Origin: Polytrichum commune
Lineage: Eukaryota; Streptophyta; Polytrichopsida; Polytrichales; Polytrichaceae
Reading direction: 5' to 3'
Assembly: GCA_950295325.1 (NCBI GenBank)
Contig: OX485805.1
Location: 30,923,501-30,987,500 of the forward strand
Length of the DNA: 64,000 nucleotides
In this document: positions 36,901-49,600 of the stretch, piece by piece
Position numbering within the stretch: position 1 is the first letter of the stretch
How the letters are laid out: every line of letters starts with the position of its first letter
Program-made: the position numbers and the translations under genes
Notes under the pieces: generated by a model
What the model was told of the DNA's origin: nothing
Seen by the model: the letters and a program-made list of their open reading frames with translations, nothing else
The model's database searches: none

Positions 36901-37522
36901 CCTATTTATTATCTAAGGTTAAATACCTTATTGCAATTCATCATGGTTTTGAATCGTATGCATCATCATAGACCATGAAAACCTTACAGCTCACATTAAA
37001 TGGATGCTTAGCATTTCATTCCGACAAATGATTTATAGACAACAGATGCAAGGCAGTGTACAGAATGAGCACTTACATAGACAGTCTCAATCTTTCATAT
37101 GCTCGCATAACTTGCATATCACCTATTTAATTTCTAAGGTTCAAGATCTTAGCACATTTCATCGTAGTTTCTTATGCATAAGCATCACATGAAAATCTTA
37201 CAGCTCACATAAAATGGATCCTACAAATGATCCATAGACAACAGATGCAACGGAGTGTACAGATTCGGCATTTACATAAACCGTCTCAATCTATCATATA
37301 CTTGCATAACCTATATGTTATCTAAGGTTAAAGACCTCAGTGCAATTCATCATAGCTACCGATTCATATGCATTATCATAGACCATAAAACTCTTACAGG
37401 TCGCATAAAATTGATGGCTAGCATTACATTCCTTGAATGATCCATAGACAGAAGATACAAGGGAAGTGTACAGAATGAGCACTTACATAGACCGTCTCAA
37501 CAGTGGGAGTGAATGCCTCCAT
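33960..37522 (-). CDS. Cytochrome P450, A-type (CYP71 clan), 4 exons
   Basis: The exons on the minus strand are 37,522-37,487, 36,776-36,470, 36,006-35,441 and 34,613-33,960. All introns are GT-AG with phases 0, 1 and 0, giving 520 residues, full length for the family. The N-terminus (MEAFTPTVETVY then VIAIALLVIYLFKRWLF) is an ER membrane anchor. The proline hinge LPPGPSGLPVIG is at 35-46, the oxygen-binding AGTDTS at 308-313, the ExxR motif ETLR at 365-368, and the heme loop FGAGRRACPG at 444-453 with cysteine 451. It would be a heme-thiolate monooxygenase on the ER using an NADPH-P450 reductase. Its closest flavour is flavonoid 3'-hydroxylase or CYP71-like, but the substrate is unknown. An alternative start at 36,782 would lose half the anchor. 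The tiny first exon is inferred from its in-frame donor and sensible N-terminus. Confidence 0.9.
36800..37500. repeat. Tandem array in P450 intron 1, about 200-210 bp unit
   Basis: Three diverged units plus a partial one. On the minus strand each unit begins with a copy of the exon-1 end and donor: TTGAGACGGTCTATGTAAGT at 37,499-37,480 (the real one), TTGAGACGGTTTATGTAAAT near 37,288-37,269, and TTGAGACTGTCTATGTAAGT near 37,089-37,070. Spacings are 211 and 199 bp. The rest of the unit contains CATATACTTGCATAACCTAT. The array fills nearly all of the 710-bp intron. Confidence 0.8.
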
Positions 37523-37539
37523 TTTTCTTTATACCGTGT

Positions 37540-38010
37540 AATGGCAATAAAACCAGTGGAACCAGATCAGGGTTATGCCCATACTGTTCTCCGGGTAACC
37601 CTGATTACCCGCCCATCTTGGTACAACTTCTCCCTTTGAAATGGAAGGAGAGGTATGAAGTGTCTCAGATTCTCCAATTGGTAATTCAGTCGTCCAGAGC
37701 TAAAGACGTCATGGTTGCTCCTGACTATTGGGCTTTCATTGACGGCTCTACTCATCGTTATGAGAACTCATCAAAAGTTCCACTCCGACGTGTTCTTCTG
37801 CCTTCCGAGGTACGCTGAGATTCTTGATGAACAGGTCCTACTCAGTAGAACAGAAAGAAATCTCTCATTCACCTGTCTACAAAGGAACAACAATGCATTG
37901 CCAAGAAGCCCGTCAAAAATTCAGTTCCTTGGTTCTTACCTCTGCCGGGAAACTTTGCAGGTACCTTCCAAGTTACTTATTGGCTCTCCTGCGCAGACCC
38001 TGATGTAAAC
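37540..38010 (+). other. Coding-like stretch of unknown identity
   Basis: Higher-complexity sequence directly upstream of the P450 and divergent to it. One plus-strand frame (37,513-37,818) reads LLPLKWKERYEVSQILQLVI and APDYWAFIDGSTHRYENSS. A second frame, about one base shifted, continues RYAEILDEQVLLSRTERNLSF then RNNNALPRSPSKIQFLGSY up to about 37,950. The two together look like one exon with a frameshift. I do not recognise the family. It may be a pseudo-exon, or simply the P450 5' flank. Confidence 0.25.
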
Positions 38011-38014
38011 GGTC

Positions 38015-39300
38015 CCTCCTTGCAGCGCTTTTTTCCTTATTCTGCTGGACACATAAAACCAAGCACATGGATTACAATTAAAACTTGTGCACAATTCCAA
38101 ATGTCAGCTCAAATTTCACATCGATGAGAGGGCTGTGACCTCATACATCGCAACAAAGCAGCTATCCTCTAAGTTCCTGTACATAACAAGGTACCACGCA
38201 GCACACCACCTTGTGCCCCAGGTACATAAAACACAATTGACATCGTTGAATTTCTTGATTATTGATTCTTCCTCTCCACTTTGACACAAAATTCTCCCAC
38301 TCTATACGGCAAGCACAAACTGGCTCTCTCTCTCTCTCTCTTACCAGTCATTAAAGAATTGTTTGCTTGTGGCTGGTCTTCACTGGAGCCAAGTAGGACT
38401 AGGGGGGAGGGCGGTGTCTGGGATCTACGCTAATTATAGATTCTAGGAGTGCGGAGGCTGACTCACTAGGAGCTTTTGAAAGGGGAAGTAAAGTAAAGGT
38501 AGATTTTAGGCTTTGCATGACAAAAGTCATGACAAAAGTTAACTTATCTTCTTCTTATCCAACTACTTATAGGCATGACACAAACTTGAGGGCCTCTCAT
38601 AGGCTCACTTTGGTTGTGGCCTAAAATCCACGGGATCGAGATCTCTATAGTTTGCCAACAAACAAACAAACGAGATCGAAAGAGAAATGGGATGGGATGA
38701 TCATCATCATCATCATCATGGACTCATGGCATTGGCAAGCCATGTCAAAAAGTTGTTTGAGAAGGTATGCACATGGCAGTGCTATTGTGGACACTCTTTT
38801 GACCGTCGGATCGGATTTGGGAACCATCTAAAGGCTATAACTTGATTATGGTATACATGGTCGGTGTAGACTGCGGTGAAGCACCGCACTGGTCAAGAGT
38901 TTTAGAGGAACGAGCAATATGATTGGCTACGGAATGGGTATCTTCACCGGCATGGGTTTACATTATGGCCAAGGTTTTTCTAGTGGAGAACTTCAAGCTT
39001 GGATGCAACCGTACACTATGGTCAGAGTTGGAAGTTACGAAAAAAAATGACTTGCTTGCCTACAGGGCAACGCTTTTTGCTAGAGGTGCTCTTTAGAGGT
39101 CAAATTTCTTAAGCAACTTCAAAAACCCTTAGACAAGAAACTAGACCTCCGGAGAACTCCAACTTTATGTTTTGTTATATATATATATATATTCCCATCT
39201 TGTCTACCATACCAACCGTCGTCTCGAATAACTTGTCTAGGGCTAAAATTCTTAACCGACTAGTGCACTACTTCATCGTAGTCTAAACCGGACCTTAGTG
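38015..39300. other. Unassigned intergenic DNA with simple repeats
   Basis: Contains a CT run at 38,325-38,341, an ATC/TCA run at 38,699-38,719 and an AT run at 39,175-39,192. No gene seen. Confidence 0.5.
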
Positions 39301-39304
39301 TCAC

Positions 39305-39595
39305 CAGCACTAAGTGCAAATATAGTACTATTTGTCATTCCTTATGACGCATTTTGGGCGTTAGAGACTTACAACGTCACAATTAATGTCATGTACTAAG
39401 TGATTTTTCATCCAATTTTTTCAATCATCCATGACAATATTTTATTACATGAATGTTAGGGGTGTATAGAAAATTATACTGTTAAAGGTGGATGACATTG
39501 CTTGTAAACTTATTCTTGAGAGGTGTCATTAGAAAAGTTACCACAATGACATAGAATATCATATGACATTAAATACAATATTTAGTGAGTAGTCA
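39305..39595. mobile_element. Degenerate foldback element, family A copy
   Basis: The right arm (39,487-39,595) matches the right arm of the 4150-4592 element: GATGACATTGCTTGTAAACT, CTTATTCTTGAGAGGTGTCA and AAGTTACCACAATGACATA. The left arm is poorly preserved, so the left boundary is approximate. Confidence 0.45.
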
Positions 39596-39643
39596 TCGTT
39601 GGAGATTGTCATGTTGGGTTTTTTCAATTTTGGGGTTGAGGGC

Positions 39644-40143
39644 TGGTTTACACCATGCACCATGAAGTCGGACCATGAAAGATGGTTTTTTTTCATGGTT
39701 CAACTTTATAGTCCAACTTCCATGGTCCGATTTCTTTAAGAAAATCAAATTACAAAGCCGTTGGGCCCCTCACTAGATGTAAACAAAATGTGAACCAAGA
39801 GGAATGACCATGCACCCAAGAGTGAATGTGCTAATTTTTGTATTATATGCCCAAAAAGGGGAATTTTGAAAAGAAAAGAAAATAAAATAAAATAAAAAGT
39901 TTGACCCTTCTCTTGTCTTGACTTCTCTTCGTCTTCTCTTCCCCATAAAAGATCATTAAAATTTATTTATAACAACATTTCTTTGCCATGGCCCCTTGCC
40001 ATTTTCTACTAGAGCACCTCTTTTGCCTCTCCCACCATAAAATCCATTGGACCATGTCAGTGGATAATGTAGGCCTTAAATATGTCTTTTGGGGATCTCG
40101 AACTTCATGGTCACTCTTACATTTTTTTCCTTGGTGTAAACCA
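39644..40143 (+). mobile_element. 500-bp MITE, family D, copy 1
   Basis: Left end TGGTTTACACCATGCACC and right end, on the minus strand, TGGTTTACACCAAGG, at 39,644 and 40,143. The first 380 bases match the sequence from 63,660 to the end of the window. Shared blocks are AGTCGGACCATG, GAGGAATGACCATGCAC, CTTCTCTTCTC-type pyrimidines and CATCTCTTTTGCCTCTCCCA. The short frames inside are not genes. Confidence 0.72.
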
Positions 40144-40307
40144 AAGTGGTCTCAAGACGAGTTCAACAACCAACCACAAATTTTACAGGGCCCTGGGACA
40201 ACTTCATGGACTGGATTTTTTGGAAATTTGGGAGCGCGTACAATACGGTTGAAAATACCTTTCCAACGGTATATTACACGCCCCAAAAAAAATTAAATTT
40301 TAGTTGA

Positions 40308-40310
<3 letters not shown>

Positions 40311-40344
<34 letters not shown>
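40311..40344. repeat. (AT)n microsatellite
   Basis: An uninterrupted TA dinucleotide run of about 17 units. Confidence 0.95.
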
Positions 40345-40347
<3 letters not shown>

Positions 40348-40735
40348 GTTTAACGACTACATATTAAGCTGGTCAAAAGAACCACGACCGATTTCGGCTG
40401 TAGTTTTTTTGGGCATAATTTTCTACTAGTGAAAGAGTGGCCAAGCAATGCCTTGGCTTCCACACAAGCCAACGAAGTACATTACCGTAGGCAAAGTTAA
40501 TGTTCTTTAAATATCCATTCTACCGTGTTCGTACTACCTACTTACCATTTCCAACTTTCATCTATGGAAAAACATACATCCAATTTTCGGGTTGTTTTAA
40601 ATCCTTGAACTTCTCTACCTACCATGGAATAATAACCAAAAGTTCTTAGTCAACTTTAAAGTTCCACGTCATGTGTAAAATCCACCACGTGCTTATCAAG
40701 ACCGTTTTCTTTCAAATAATGCACCACACCAAATA

Positions 40736-40919
40736 TGGTATTTAGTGCCACTTACTATTTCAAGGTACGTTGTGCTATAGCATTCGACTACATGTATCTA
40801 TCTCTTTTTTACCAACAAAGGCGAGAGAGTTTGTTTGGACACTGTATAACAACAACAACAGTTTTACTTGACATTAAGAATAAAAATATTTCCGTAATAG
40901 TAAGTGGCACTAAATACTG
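40736..40919. mobile_element. TA-flanked MITE, 184 bp (Tc1/mariner-type)
   Basis: The ends are TGGTATTTAGTGCCACTTAC and, on the minus strand, CAGTATTTAGTGCCACTTAC, continuing TATT in both, with TA on each side. A 24-bp inverted end plus a TA duplication fits a Stowaway or mariner-type MITE. A fragment of the same family lies at 27,767-27,815. Confidence 0.78.
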
Positions 40920-40924
40920 TAAAC

Positions 40925-42040
40925 GGTTGTACTACAAGTAGGCACGACACCATTGACGGAGGAACTAAAAATAACTATTACAATTTTATTGTATAATATC
41001 CCTTGACCCCAGTTATTTAGTAGTAGAGTTTATCACTTTAAGAACAACTAAGGTTTGCCGGTATTATTCGGTTATTTTTCTTAGTCGGAGTTATTTGAGT
41101 GGTGTGGGGTTCGGTGAGGATCGAAGAACAAACACTATAAAGACACAACTTTAACCCTAAGTGTTTACCATGCTTGTATTGGGCCTCTCTGAGTGAAAAA
41201 ATAACGTATTTGAGTTACATGTTTTCATTTTCAGTTAATCATGTTAGAGTGTCCTCATATGAAATCAACTTATTTCTCAAGTACAATATTTGAATAAGGT
41301 GAACATTCTGATGTTATTTGAAGATGTAAGTTCAAATACGCAACTTGAGTGCCCTTGGATGCAAATACATATGTTGTATTTCGATCGTCAATGTCTAATA
41401 CGAGTATTTTTTTTTCTTTCCTCCTTTATGATCTATGGGGCAATGTGGCCTCACTAGAAGCTAGAAGCTGGTTTCATCGCCCATAGACTTCTTCTCGAAG
41501 ATTCATTTTTGGTCACAAGTAGATGCACATGGGGCACTGAACATACTAAAAATAAAGCTACAAATTTTAGTTCCATTTTAAGAATGACAAAGACCCTTGC
41601 AATGGCAAGTCACAAAAATCATAACTTCGGTGCTAATGAGGGTTTTATAATATTTTTGACTTCCTAGTTATTTACATGCTTTATTGGCAATTTCATTTTG
41701 AAAATGAAATCCCAATCAATCGCTTATTTACTCAATGGAAGTGAACATATATATTGGATTTTGGACCTTGAAGGTGAAATGCACTCAATATGGGATTTGT
41801 GGATAAGTGGTCTTCAAGAATGCAAGGGCAATGGTTTTTATTGAAGTTGGGCGGGCGGGCAACAATTTTCGGTCGGATCCAGAAAATTTAAAGTTTTTGG
41901 GCAGGCAGCTGCCCCTGCCCGAATCTGCCTCCCCTATAAGTTCGTTGAGGGTACTTTAACGTCCCCCGATGCACATGCCATCTATCGCCACAAATAAACA
42001 TTGGTTGATAATAATTTAATTCGCACCCCCATACACCCTC
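40925..42040. other. Unassigned intergenic DNA
   Basis: No gene recognised. Confidence 0.5.
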
Positions 42041-42044
42041 TCAA

Positions 42045-42248
42045 TACTTTTTCTTTTTTTATTATTCATTTGGATTGAAAGTTGCTCATGAAATAGAAAG
42101 GGTTAAACTTAAAACCTTCGCACAAAATTTTATAGTGTGAGGCTCTTTATAATAATAAAGAAAACCGAAAGATCACATGGTGTAATTGGTTGGACTTGGA
42201 AACACTAGGATTTTGACTGATTATGCCCAAAAAATTCTCCAGACACTG
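42045..42248 (+). mobile_element. hAT-type MITE, family C, copy 4 (degenerate)
   Basis: The right part is clear: GGTTGGACTTGGAAACACTA, TGACTGATTATGCCCAAAAA, and an end matching CAGTGTCTGGAGAATT on the minus strand at 42,248. The left part aligns loosely (TTGAAAGTTG, GGTTAAACTTAAAACCTTC), so the left boundary and target duplication are uncertain. Confidence 0.65.
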
Positions 42249-42249
42249 G

Positions 42250-43655
42250 TTATAGGAAGATATTTTTATAAATAAAAGCATCCTAGCCACATATCATCCA
42301 TAGGTTTCCCTATGTTATTATGTATACCTAGCGGGGAATGCCTTCTATGTGGAAGGATGGGCCCTACCTGGAGGCAGTTTGGGATTAAACCTAAAAGAGA
42401 GGGCCTAAATTTGGATAGAAATTTGGATATCTATCATTGTGGAAAAATGTGAACCTAATGTTGAGCTCTAGCAGGTGGGGCATTAGGTGGTGTTGCTTGG
42501 AGAAGCTCCCAGAACACAAAGGACGTCACTACTACATCTACTCGTGCATGTGCATCTTCACAAATTAAAAATGCAAAATGACAACCAAGATGGTATGGTG
42601 TTATCCGGTGCCTTATTGTTATTTGAGCTTGCATTTAGGAGGGTGTATGTATCTTGCAAATCAACAACAAGACTTAAGTATTTCTTTTAGATATTACACA
42701 TGTTAATCAAAAAAATTAAATGTAATACATTTTCTTTCAAATATTTTAAAATATACTCAAGGGAAAATTTATTATGATTGCTATCCTAACTGAGTGAGAC
42801 ACACATTTCTGTCCTAAATTCAAGTTTTAGTCATCTTTTCAAAGTGTCAACCAATCACATGATGACGTAGGACACTCTTCAGTAAGAAATGATTTGTTTA
42901 TGCCTACCTAATCTGATGCGCTTGTAGTAGCACAATATTATCAACTAAAACTTGCATGTAAAAGCTTTTGATTCAAGTGAAGAAAAGCTTTTGACAGGGG
43001 AGATACCCTACCCGCCTGGTACCCGCCACGACCACCGGATCAGATTCAGGGCAACAACGCAGGACCTCTCGATTTCCAACTCTCAAACCTCTCGACCGTC
43101 ATTCAATCAGACAATTTGCGTTATTTCGATTTTTTTCCCAGACTTTCTCACAAATCTGCCAGATAAAAAATGGTCGCATTGATTCATCGTGGTGGATTTC
43201 ATGTCGCTTTGCGGTGAGCGGAAGGATTTAATTAAGAGGGTTAAGTTGGGAGAGCTGGGAGGAAGTTTGTCGAAATACTTTTGTAGCTCGACTCCGAAGT
43301 AAATACTGCTGCTTGGAGTCTTCTGCCAAATTTTGGGAAGCATGCTATTATTTCTCACCACAATTCAATTGTGCACACAAAACTGTTGTCTTCAGGGCTC
43401 GTGGCTAAATTTCGGGTCCAACTTGGTGGCGCTCTGTTTTGTTGTGGTTTGAGGAGCCTTTGGATTGAGAAGGAGTTTCCATTTCAAAGGGTCAGGTTGG
43501 GTTGTAAAAATGGTGGGTTTGAAGCGCCATTCTTTTTAGGGTTTGCGGTGTGGTGGGGAGAATTTTGCAAGAGAATAATGGGTCTTCTGCTTTCAAGCTG
43601 AAGTGCTTGAGCATTAGTGTTGGTTATAATTCCTGGGTTAGTAAGGAAAATAACT
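42250..43655. other. Flank and 5' untranslated region of the RF3 gene
   Basis: No gene recognised up to about 43,000. From about 42,990 the sequence becomes less AT-rich and includes the probable promoter and 5' leader of the RF3 gene. The transcription start cannot be fixed by eye. Confidence 0.45.
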
Positions 43656-46600
43656 ATGGCGGCCTTAACTTTGTCCTCCATTTTTTCCCCCTCAACCTCT
43701 ATAGCCGTAGCTTTGCAACCTCCAAAAATTATCCCCTGCTGTTGCACTAAAAATTATTTTCAGGCGCCCAGCAGTAATAGTCAGAGGAAATTCGGACATG
43801 CCTTAGAATCCGAGAATCTCAAAGGCAGAAATGCAGGAATTCCAAGGGCGCTAGCTGAGCCCTCCATAGCTACCACTCACTTAGAAGATGATGAAGAACT
43901 ATGGACTTCAGGGATGCAAAATTCGCGTACCATTGATGAACTTGATGCAAGCAGAGACGAAAGTGGCAGTGTCTTGGAGGTTGAAGAAGAAGAAGAAGAA
44001 GAAGAAGATATGATGGATGCAGGGTTAAGTGAGGAGGAAGGTGATAATGGTGCGATTTCGCCAGCTGCATTGCAGAGAGAAGTGACGAAGAGACGCAATT
44101 TTGCTATCATCTCACATCCTGATGCTGGAAAAACCACTCTGGTATTCTCCCCTTAATTACCTCAACTTTTTTTGCTCATTATGCAGAGAAACTTTGATGT
44201 CTGCTTTTGCGCTCATAGTAGATGTTGTGTTTCGCATTTTTGTTTAGTAGGTTAATTATATTATTGCTCTTCTGGTATTTTTATAGCAAAGGATGAGGTA
44301 GGTTCGGCACATAACTTTGCTATGCTCAATTACCTCAAATTTTCTCAGTTTGCAGATAAACCTCGAATCTGCGTTGTGGTTACATTAGAGACAATGTATG
44401 TTCTAATGTGCAGTAGGTTACTTATATAAATGGATGGACCACATTACAATATTGCTCTTATGGTATTTTTATTCCTCTCATGGTATTTTTATTGCAAATG
44501 ATGAGGTTTAAAACTCTGTGTTCTCAATTACCTCAAATTCTGCTCATGATGTAGAGAAACCTTGTAGTTGTAGTAGAGGTTGTGTGTGCGCTTGGTGACT
44601 CAGTAGGTCACTTATAGAATGGAGGTACCACTTTACAACATTTCTCGTATGGTAATTTACATTTTCAGAAGTGGAGCACAAGACATCATTAAAACATTGA
44701 GGCCAGATAATATGGAAACTTTAAAAAAGAGCGCTGCTAAACTAAACCAAATAGTCCTATTACTGTGCGCCACAGGAATTTTCTAGAGCCCACACTAATT
44801 CTCATCATGAGAATTAATGTGGGTGATTATTTGTTTTTGTGCTACTTTTTGGATGTCAGGTGACTATTTTATTTTATGTAAGGTGTTGATCAAAAGTCTT
44901 CACAAAGACTTATGGGAAGATCCAGGGCCTTGTAACCATGTTAATTCCACCTTGACAAAAAATTAGTGTGGCCCATGATATTATTTCAATGCTAATTTCC
45001 ACCCACACTTATAGGAGTATTTACTGTAGCTGTCCAGAAGAAACTTCTCGACTGCTAGTGCAAAATGTGCATTTTTTAGGCCGTTTTGAACTTGATAGGG
45101 TAGTTATTCTATTCTTGGGCATAAGTCTCATCAACCTCAACTTTTGACATACTACTCATTACTATGACTTTCATCAACATTAGTGCAGAGTTTTTGGAAT
45201 GACAATTTTGTGTTGTTGGTAATTTGATGTTGTAGACAGAGAAGCTGCTGCTGTATGGAGGTGCCATTCATGAAGCAGGCACTGTCAAGGCCCGGAGAGC
45301 AGCCCGCCATGCAACTTCAGATTGGATGGAACTTGAAAAACAAAGAGGTTTGATCTTTGTAACCTCTACAAAGTTTGATACTTGACGGTCATTGTTGGCA
45401 TGATTTATTTATTTTAAGAAAAAACCGTTTAATATACTTGAAATACTGATATATCATGGGTGATGCATTTCAGGTATCTCCATCACATCTACGGCGCTTG
45501 TTTTTGAAAATAGAGGGTTCCAAATTACATTGCTAGATACACCAGGACATCAAGATTTTGGAGAAGACACATATCGGTATGTTCCTTGTGGATCAAGTGT
45601 GTGTTTACTACTGCAAGAATCTCAGACATCTAAGAATCCAATGCTCTCTTGATTGTGATCCTGAAGCTATTATGCAAAACTATGGTCATCACAACAAGTA
45701 AATTCTATGGGCATATTCAAACTTTGTTTAGATTAGAGTTATCCTTAAAGTATCCCAAAAACTCATGGTTTGGTATGGAGTTTTGCCCACTTTTGACATT
45801 TCATATTGTTCAATAAGGAGTGTTCAAGTGGTATTGGATGCCCCAATTCTAGTGAAATGAAGGACTTTGGCCAAAAGACGCCTATGTAAAAACGAATTTC
45901 ATGGCAAACTTTTGAAGACACCTGAGATGGTGCTCTCAAAAGTTTGATAAGGATTTAATTTCTATATAGCCATCTTGTGACCAAAGTCAAATACCTCCTC
46001 CTACATTTCACTATATTGGGGGTTTCAACACCACTTGAAACACTCCTTGAACATCATTAAATGTCAAAAGTCAAGCAAAACTCCCTACCAAAACATGAGT
46101 AAATGAGAGAGACTCTAAGGAATAACTCTATCATAAATCTCTTCCCTGCAGCAACTTGTGCTGTGGAACTTGTTAAGAGGTAGATTGGGAGCTTTCTCTG
46201 TATCTATGTTAATGATTGGTTACACACACATATGTCTAATCTTAACTTTTCCTTTCTGTGTGATCAGTACATTAGCAGCTGCAGATAATGCAGTCATGCT
46301 GGTGGATGCAGGCAAGGGTTTGGAACCTCAAACTAGAAAGCTTTTTGAGGTGGGTGCACACTTTTTTGTTGGGTTGAATAATCGCAACATTGGTGATTTG
46401 ACCTGGGAGAGAATGAGATGTAAAATCTGATCATGTTGATAGTCTCCAAAGGTGGAAAAGCGTATGTTACTTGCAATCATATCTGTTCATATGTTGGTAC
46501 AGATCAAGACGGTCTGAACCTTTTAGTGTTCATCATTATGGATGCTGATGGTCTTTGAGTTGTGTGGATGTTTGCTTGAATAGAACTGACCCTCCGAGTC

Positions 46601-49600
46601 TTACCACACTGTGCGTCTGAACTTTCAGGTGTGTAGGATGCGAAAGTTGCCAATTTTTACATTTATCAATAAGATGGATCGCCCTGCACTCGAGCCATTG
46701 GAGCTCATGGATCAAATTGAGAAGGAGTTTGAGTTACCCACGTATCCTGTTAATTGGCCAATAGGGTCTGGTGACAGGTAAATCCCATTTCATATGGAGG
46801 AAGTTTAGAAATTTCTCAAATTTCTTTACAGATAGATTGCATATATGAAAGCATGACTTGCGTTGGAGTAATGATGATGGTACATGATCTGTTGGAGTCT
46901 ATTTTTATGTGCAGATTTGTTGGAGTGTATTATAGACCTCGAAATGAAGTTCATTTATTTCAAAAAGGTCAAAACCACGGTAGTCGAGGTGCAACAGTTC
47001 AGGTGATTCCATGGGGTGATCCTGCTCTGGAAGAAATTATTGCAGATGACCTCTTTCAGCAACTTCAGGTATGAACTTTGCATATTGCCATGTCTTTGGA
47101 AAAAAATTAAAAATTAGCCAATATATGCATCTTGTGACTAAAGGCTGAATTATTCATGTGCCTTCATGACGCAGGAGGAAATAGAGCTTTTAGAGGAGCT
47201 GACTCCTCCTTTGGATATGGCCAAGATTCACTCAGGCGACCTTTCCCCTGTATATTTTGGCAGTGCAATGAATAATTTTGGGGTAGGCTACATTCTGTCT
47301 GCTTGATATTCTTTTTCCCCACAATTTCTTTTTTAATATACCCAGAAATTCACCAACATTAATTGGGCGCTAGCTCCAGTTTGTCTTCACATAAATAATC
47401 TTGAAACAAATTGTATATCGAGCAGGTGTAATTTGTTGCACTGGTGCTCCTTACTTCTGAGGTTCGATTTAATAGTGGAAACTGCGCAAAATGCTGATGG
47501 TTTATTTGGGCTTGATTGGCAGTCATCAATTTTATTTGTTGAATTAGTGATGTAGGAAAGAATATATTGTCGAGCTGCAAACTCAATAGTTTTTATGTTC
47601 TCGATCTGGTAGGTGGAACTTTTTCTAGAAAATTTTCTGGAGTATGCTGTTCGGCCCGGAACGCACGACAGTGATATTGGAGAAGTTGAACCTGAATATC
47701 CACACTTTACTGGGTTCGTTTTCAAAGTAAGAATCTGTCCATGGGAGTATTTTCTATCCACAATCTTCTTAGACTTGCTGGCATTAAACTTTGTACTAGG
47801 AAAAAAATGAATGATGATTGATGAATTTTCATTTTCAGAAGATATCTGTAAAGCTGGAGTGATGGATGCGTTTGAAATACTCATCATACGTTGTCTTTTC
47901 ACTAGTTGTGATTATATATTTAACCACTTTTGCAGAGATGTGAAGTATATCTAGCACAATTCTTTACTCAGAAATGAAATTCCCTAGTTACTTTATAGTG
48001 AAGATGACTTGAGAAAAAATGATGAGCATGTACCCAGTATATCCTGAAGTATCTGGAATATTCTTAGAATATTCTTTTGTTGTATAGGTACCCTGAAACA
48101 TTCCTGATCCCAGATGGTATTGGAATTGTCTCTATGTCATGATATTGAATTGCATCACCTGACTTCTTTTGGTATGGTACCTTGGGGTATGAATTTTAAC
48201 AATTGGACCCTTCAATGTGGTTTACAGCTCCAAGCAAACATGGATCCCAAGCATCGTGATAAGGTTGCCTTTGTGAGGGTCTGCTCAGGTTAGCCTTAAT
48301 GCTTCTAAAAGTGTGCTGCAATATGGAAGTTTTTGGTTCGTGTAATTGAAAGCCATGATTGGGGCATGGTTTTACTTGATGATTTAGGTGCAGTCGCTTA
48401 AAATTTGATGAATTGATGCAGGTCAATTCAACAAGGGCATGAAGGTTCAGATAGCTAGAAATGGAAAGACACTTGCATTAACAAGGCCACAAAAAATGTT
48501 CGCCCAAGACCGCACCACCATGGAGACAGGATATGCTGGAGATGGTAAGCCCCAAAAACCAATTTGTGGGGATTTGTTTATAGGATTATGCCGAAGAGCT
48601 CACGAAATGAATCAGCAATTTCTGCAATCAAAATTTAGGTTTGGAGGTTAGAAGCCTGAGGAAGGAAGATGAAGTGATCCAATAACTCCTTAGATAGCTT
48701 TAGAATGTCACATTCAAGTTATTCTTCAACTCAATTGGACTTTTATCTGGAGGCGGTCCTCAATGATTTCGCATTGGTTGTTTTGCATACAATATCAGTA
48801 ATTTCTCTCCACTTGTGGTGCATGCTCAGAGGAAGTGTTTGAATTTGAATGAAGAGCAACCTATTTTAGTTCATTGAGGGTCAAACTCATTTTAGCACCT
48901 CTTGGCATGCAACAATAATTCTGCCCCTCAATGAACCAATATAGAATGTACATCTTCATTCAAACCTCCACACTAGTACCTCCAAGCATGCACCGAGAAC
49001 TCACCGAACATGGAAGGTGTTGTATGCAAATCAATCAACTCAATTCCCGACCAAAAGTCCCATTGAGTCAAAGGATAGCTCTAATATAGTCAAGGATACT
49101 CTTAGATTTGGTCTTCCTTTACCCTTTACTTGTTTTCTTGAAGTGTTTATGAGTTTCTGATTTGCTACAGGTCAATTAGATTGGGTGGGGAGAGTGAAAG
49201 ATGTTTCTAATAAAAATATATGGAAACGTGCTTGCAGTGATTGGCCTCAACAATCCAAATGCATTCTGTATAGGAGACACTATCTACACTGGGCCAAAAC
49301 GGGTGTTTCCAGGAATCCCTTCTTTCTCACCTGAACTTTTCTGCTACATGAGAAATCCCAATCCATCAAAGTACAAGCAGTTTGTGAAGGGTTTAAATGA
49401 GCTCTTGGGTGAAGGGGCTGTGCAGGTAATTCAATTTCTCAATTTGATTTTTTTTCTAATCCTCTAACTCAACATGAATTTTTGTTTGGGAGTTGGTTGT
49501 TTTACTATACAACACCTTCAATTTTTGGTAAGTTTTAGGTGTGTGCTTGGGGGTAGTAGTGTGGAGGTTTGAACAAACATCACTCGATATTGGTTCCTTG

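Noticed and set aside
36800-37500. CRISPR-like or satellite array
   Set aside because: Units are about 200 bp, diverged, lack regular spacers and lie within a plant intron. They are tandem duplications.
39988-40296. 102-codon frame beginning MAPCHFLLEHL
   Set aside because: Lies inside the family D MITE and is broken in the other copy.
43870-44137. Minus-strand frames with long Ser or Leu/His runs
   Set aside because: Reverse reading of the GAA/GAG run in RF3 exon 1.
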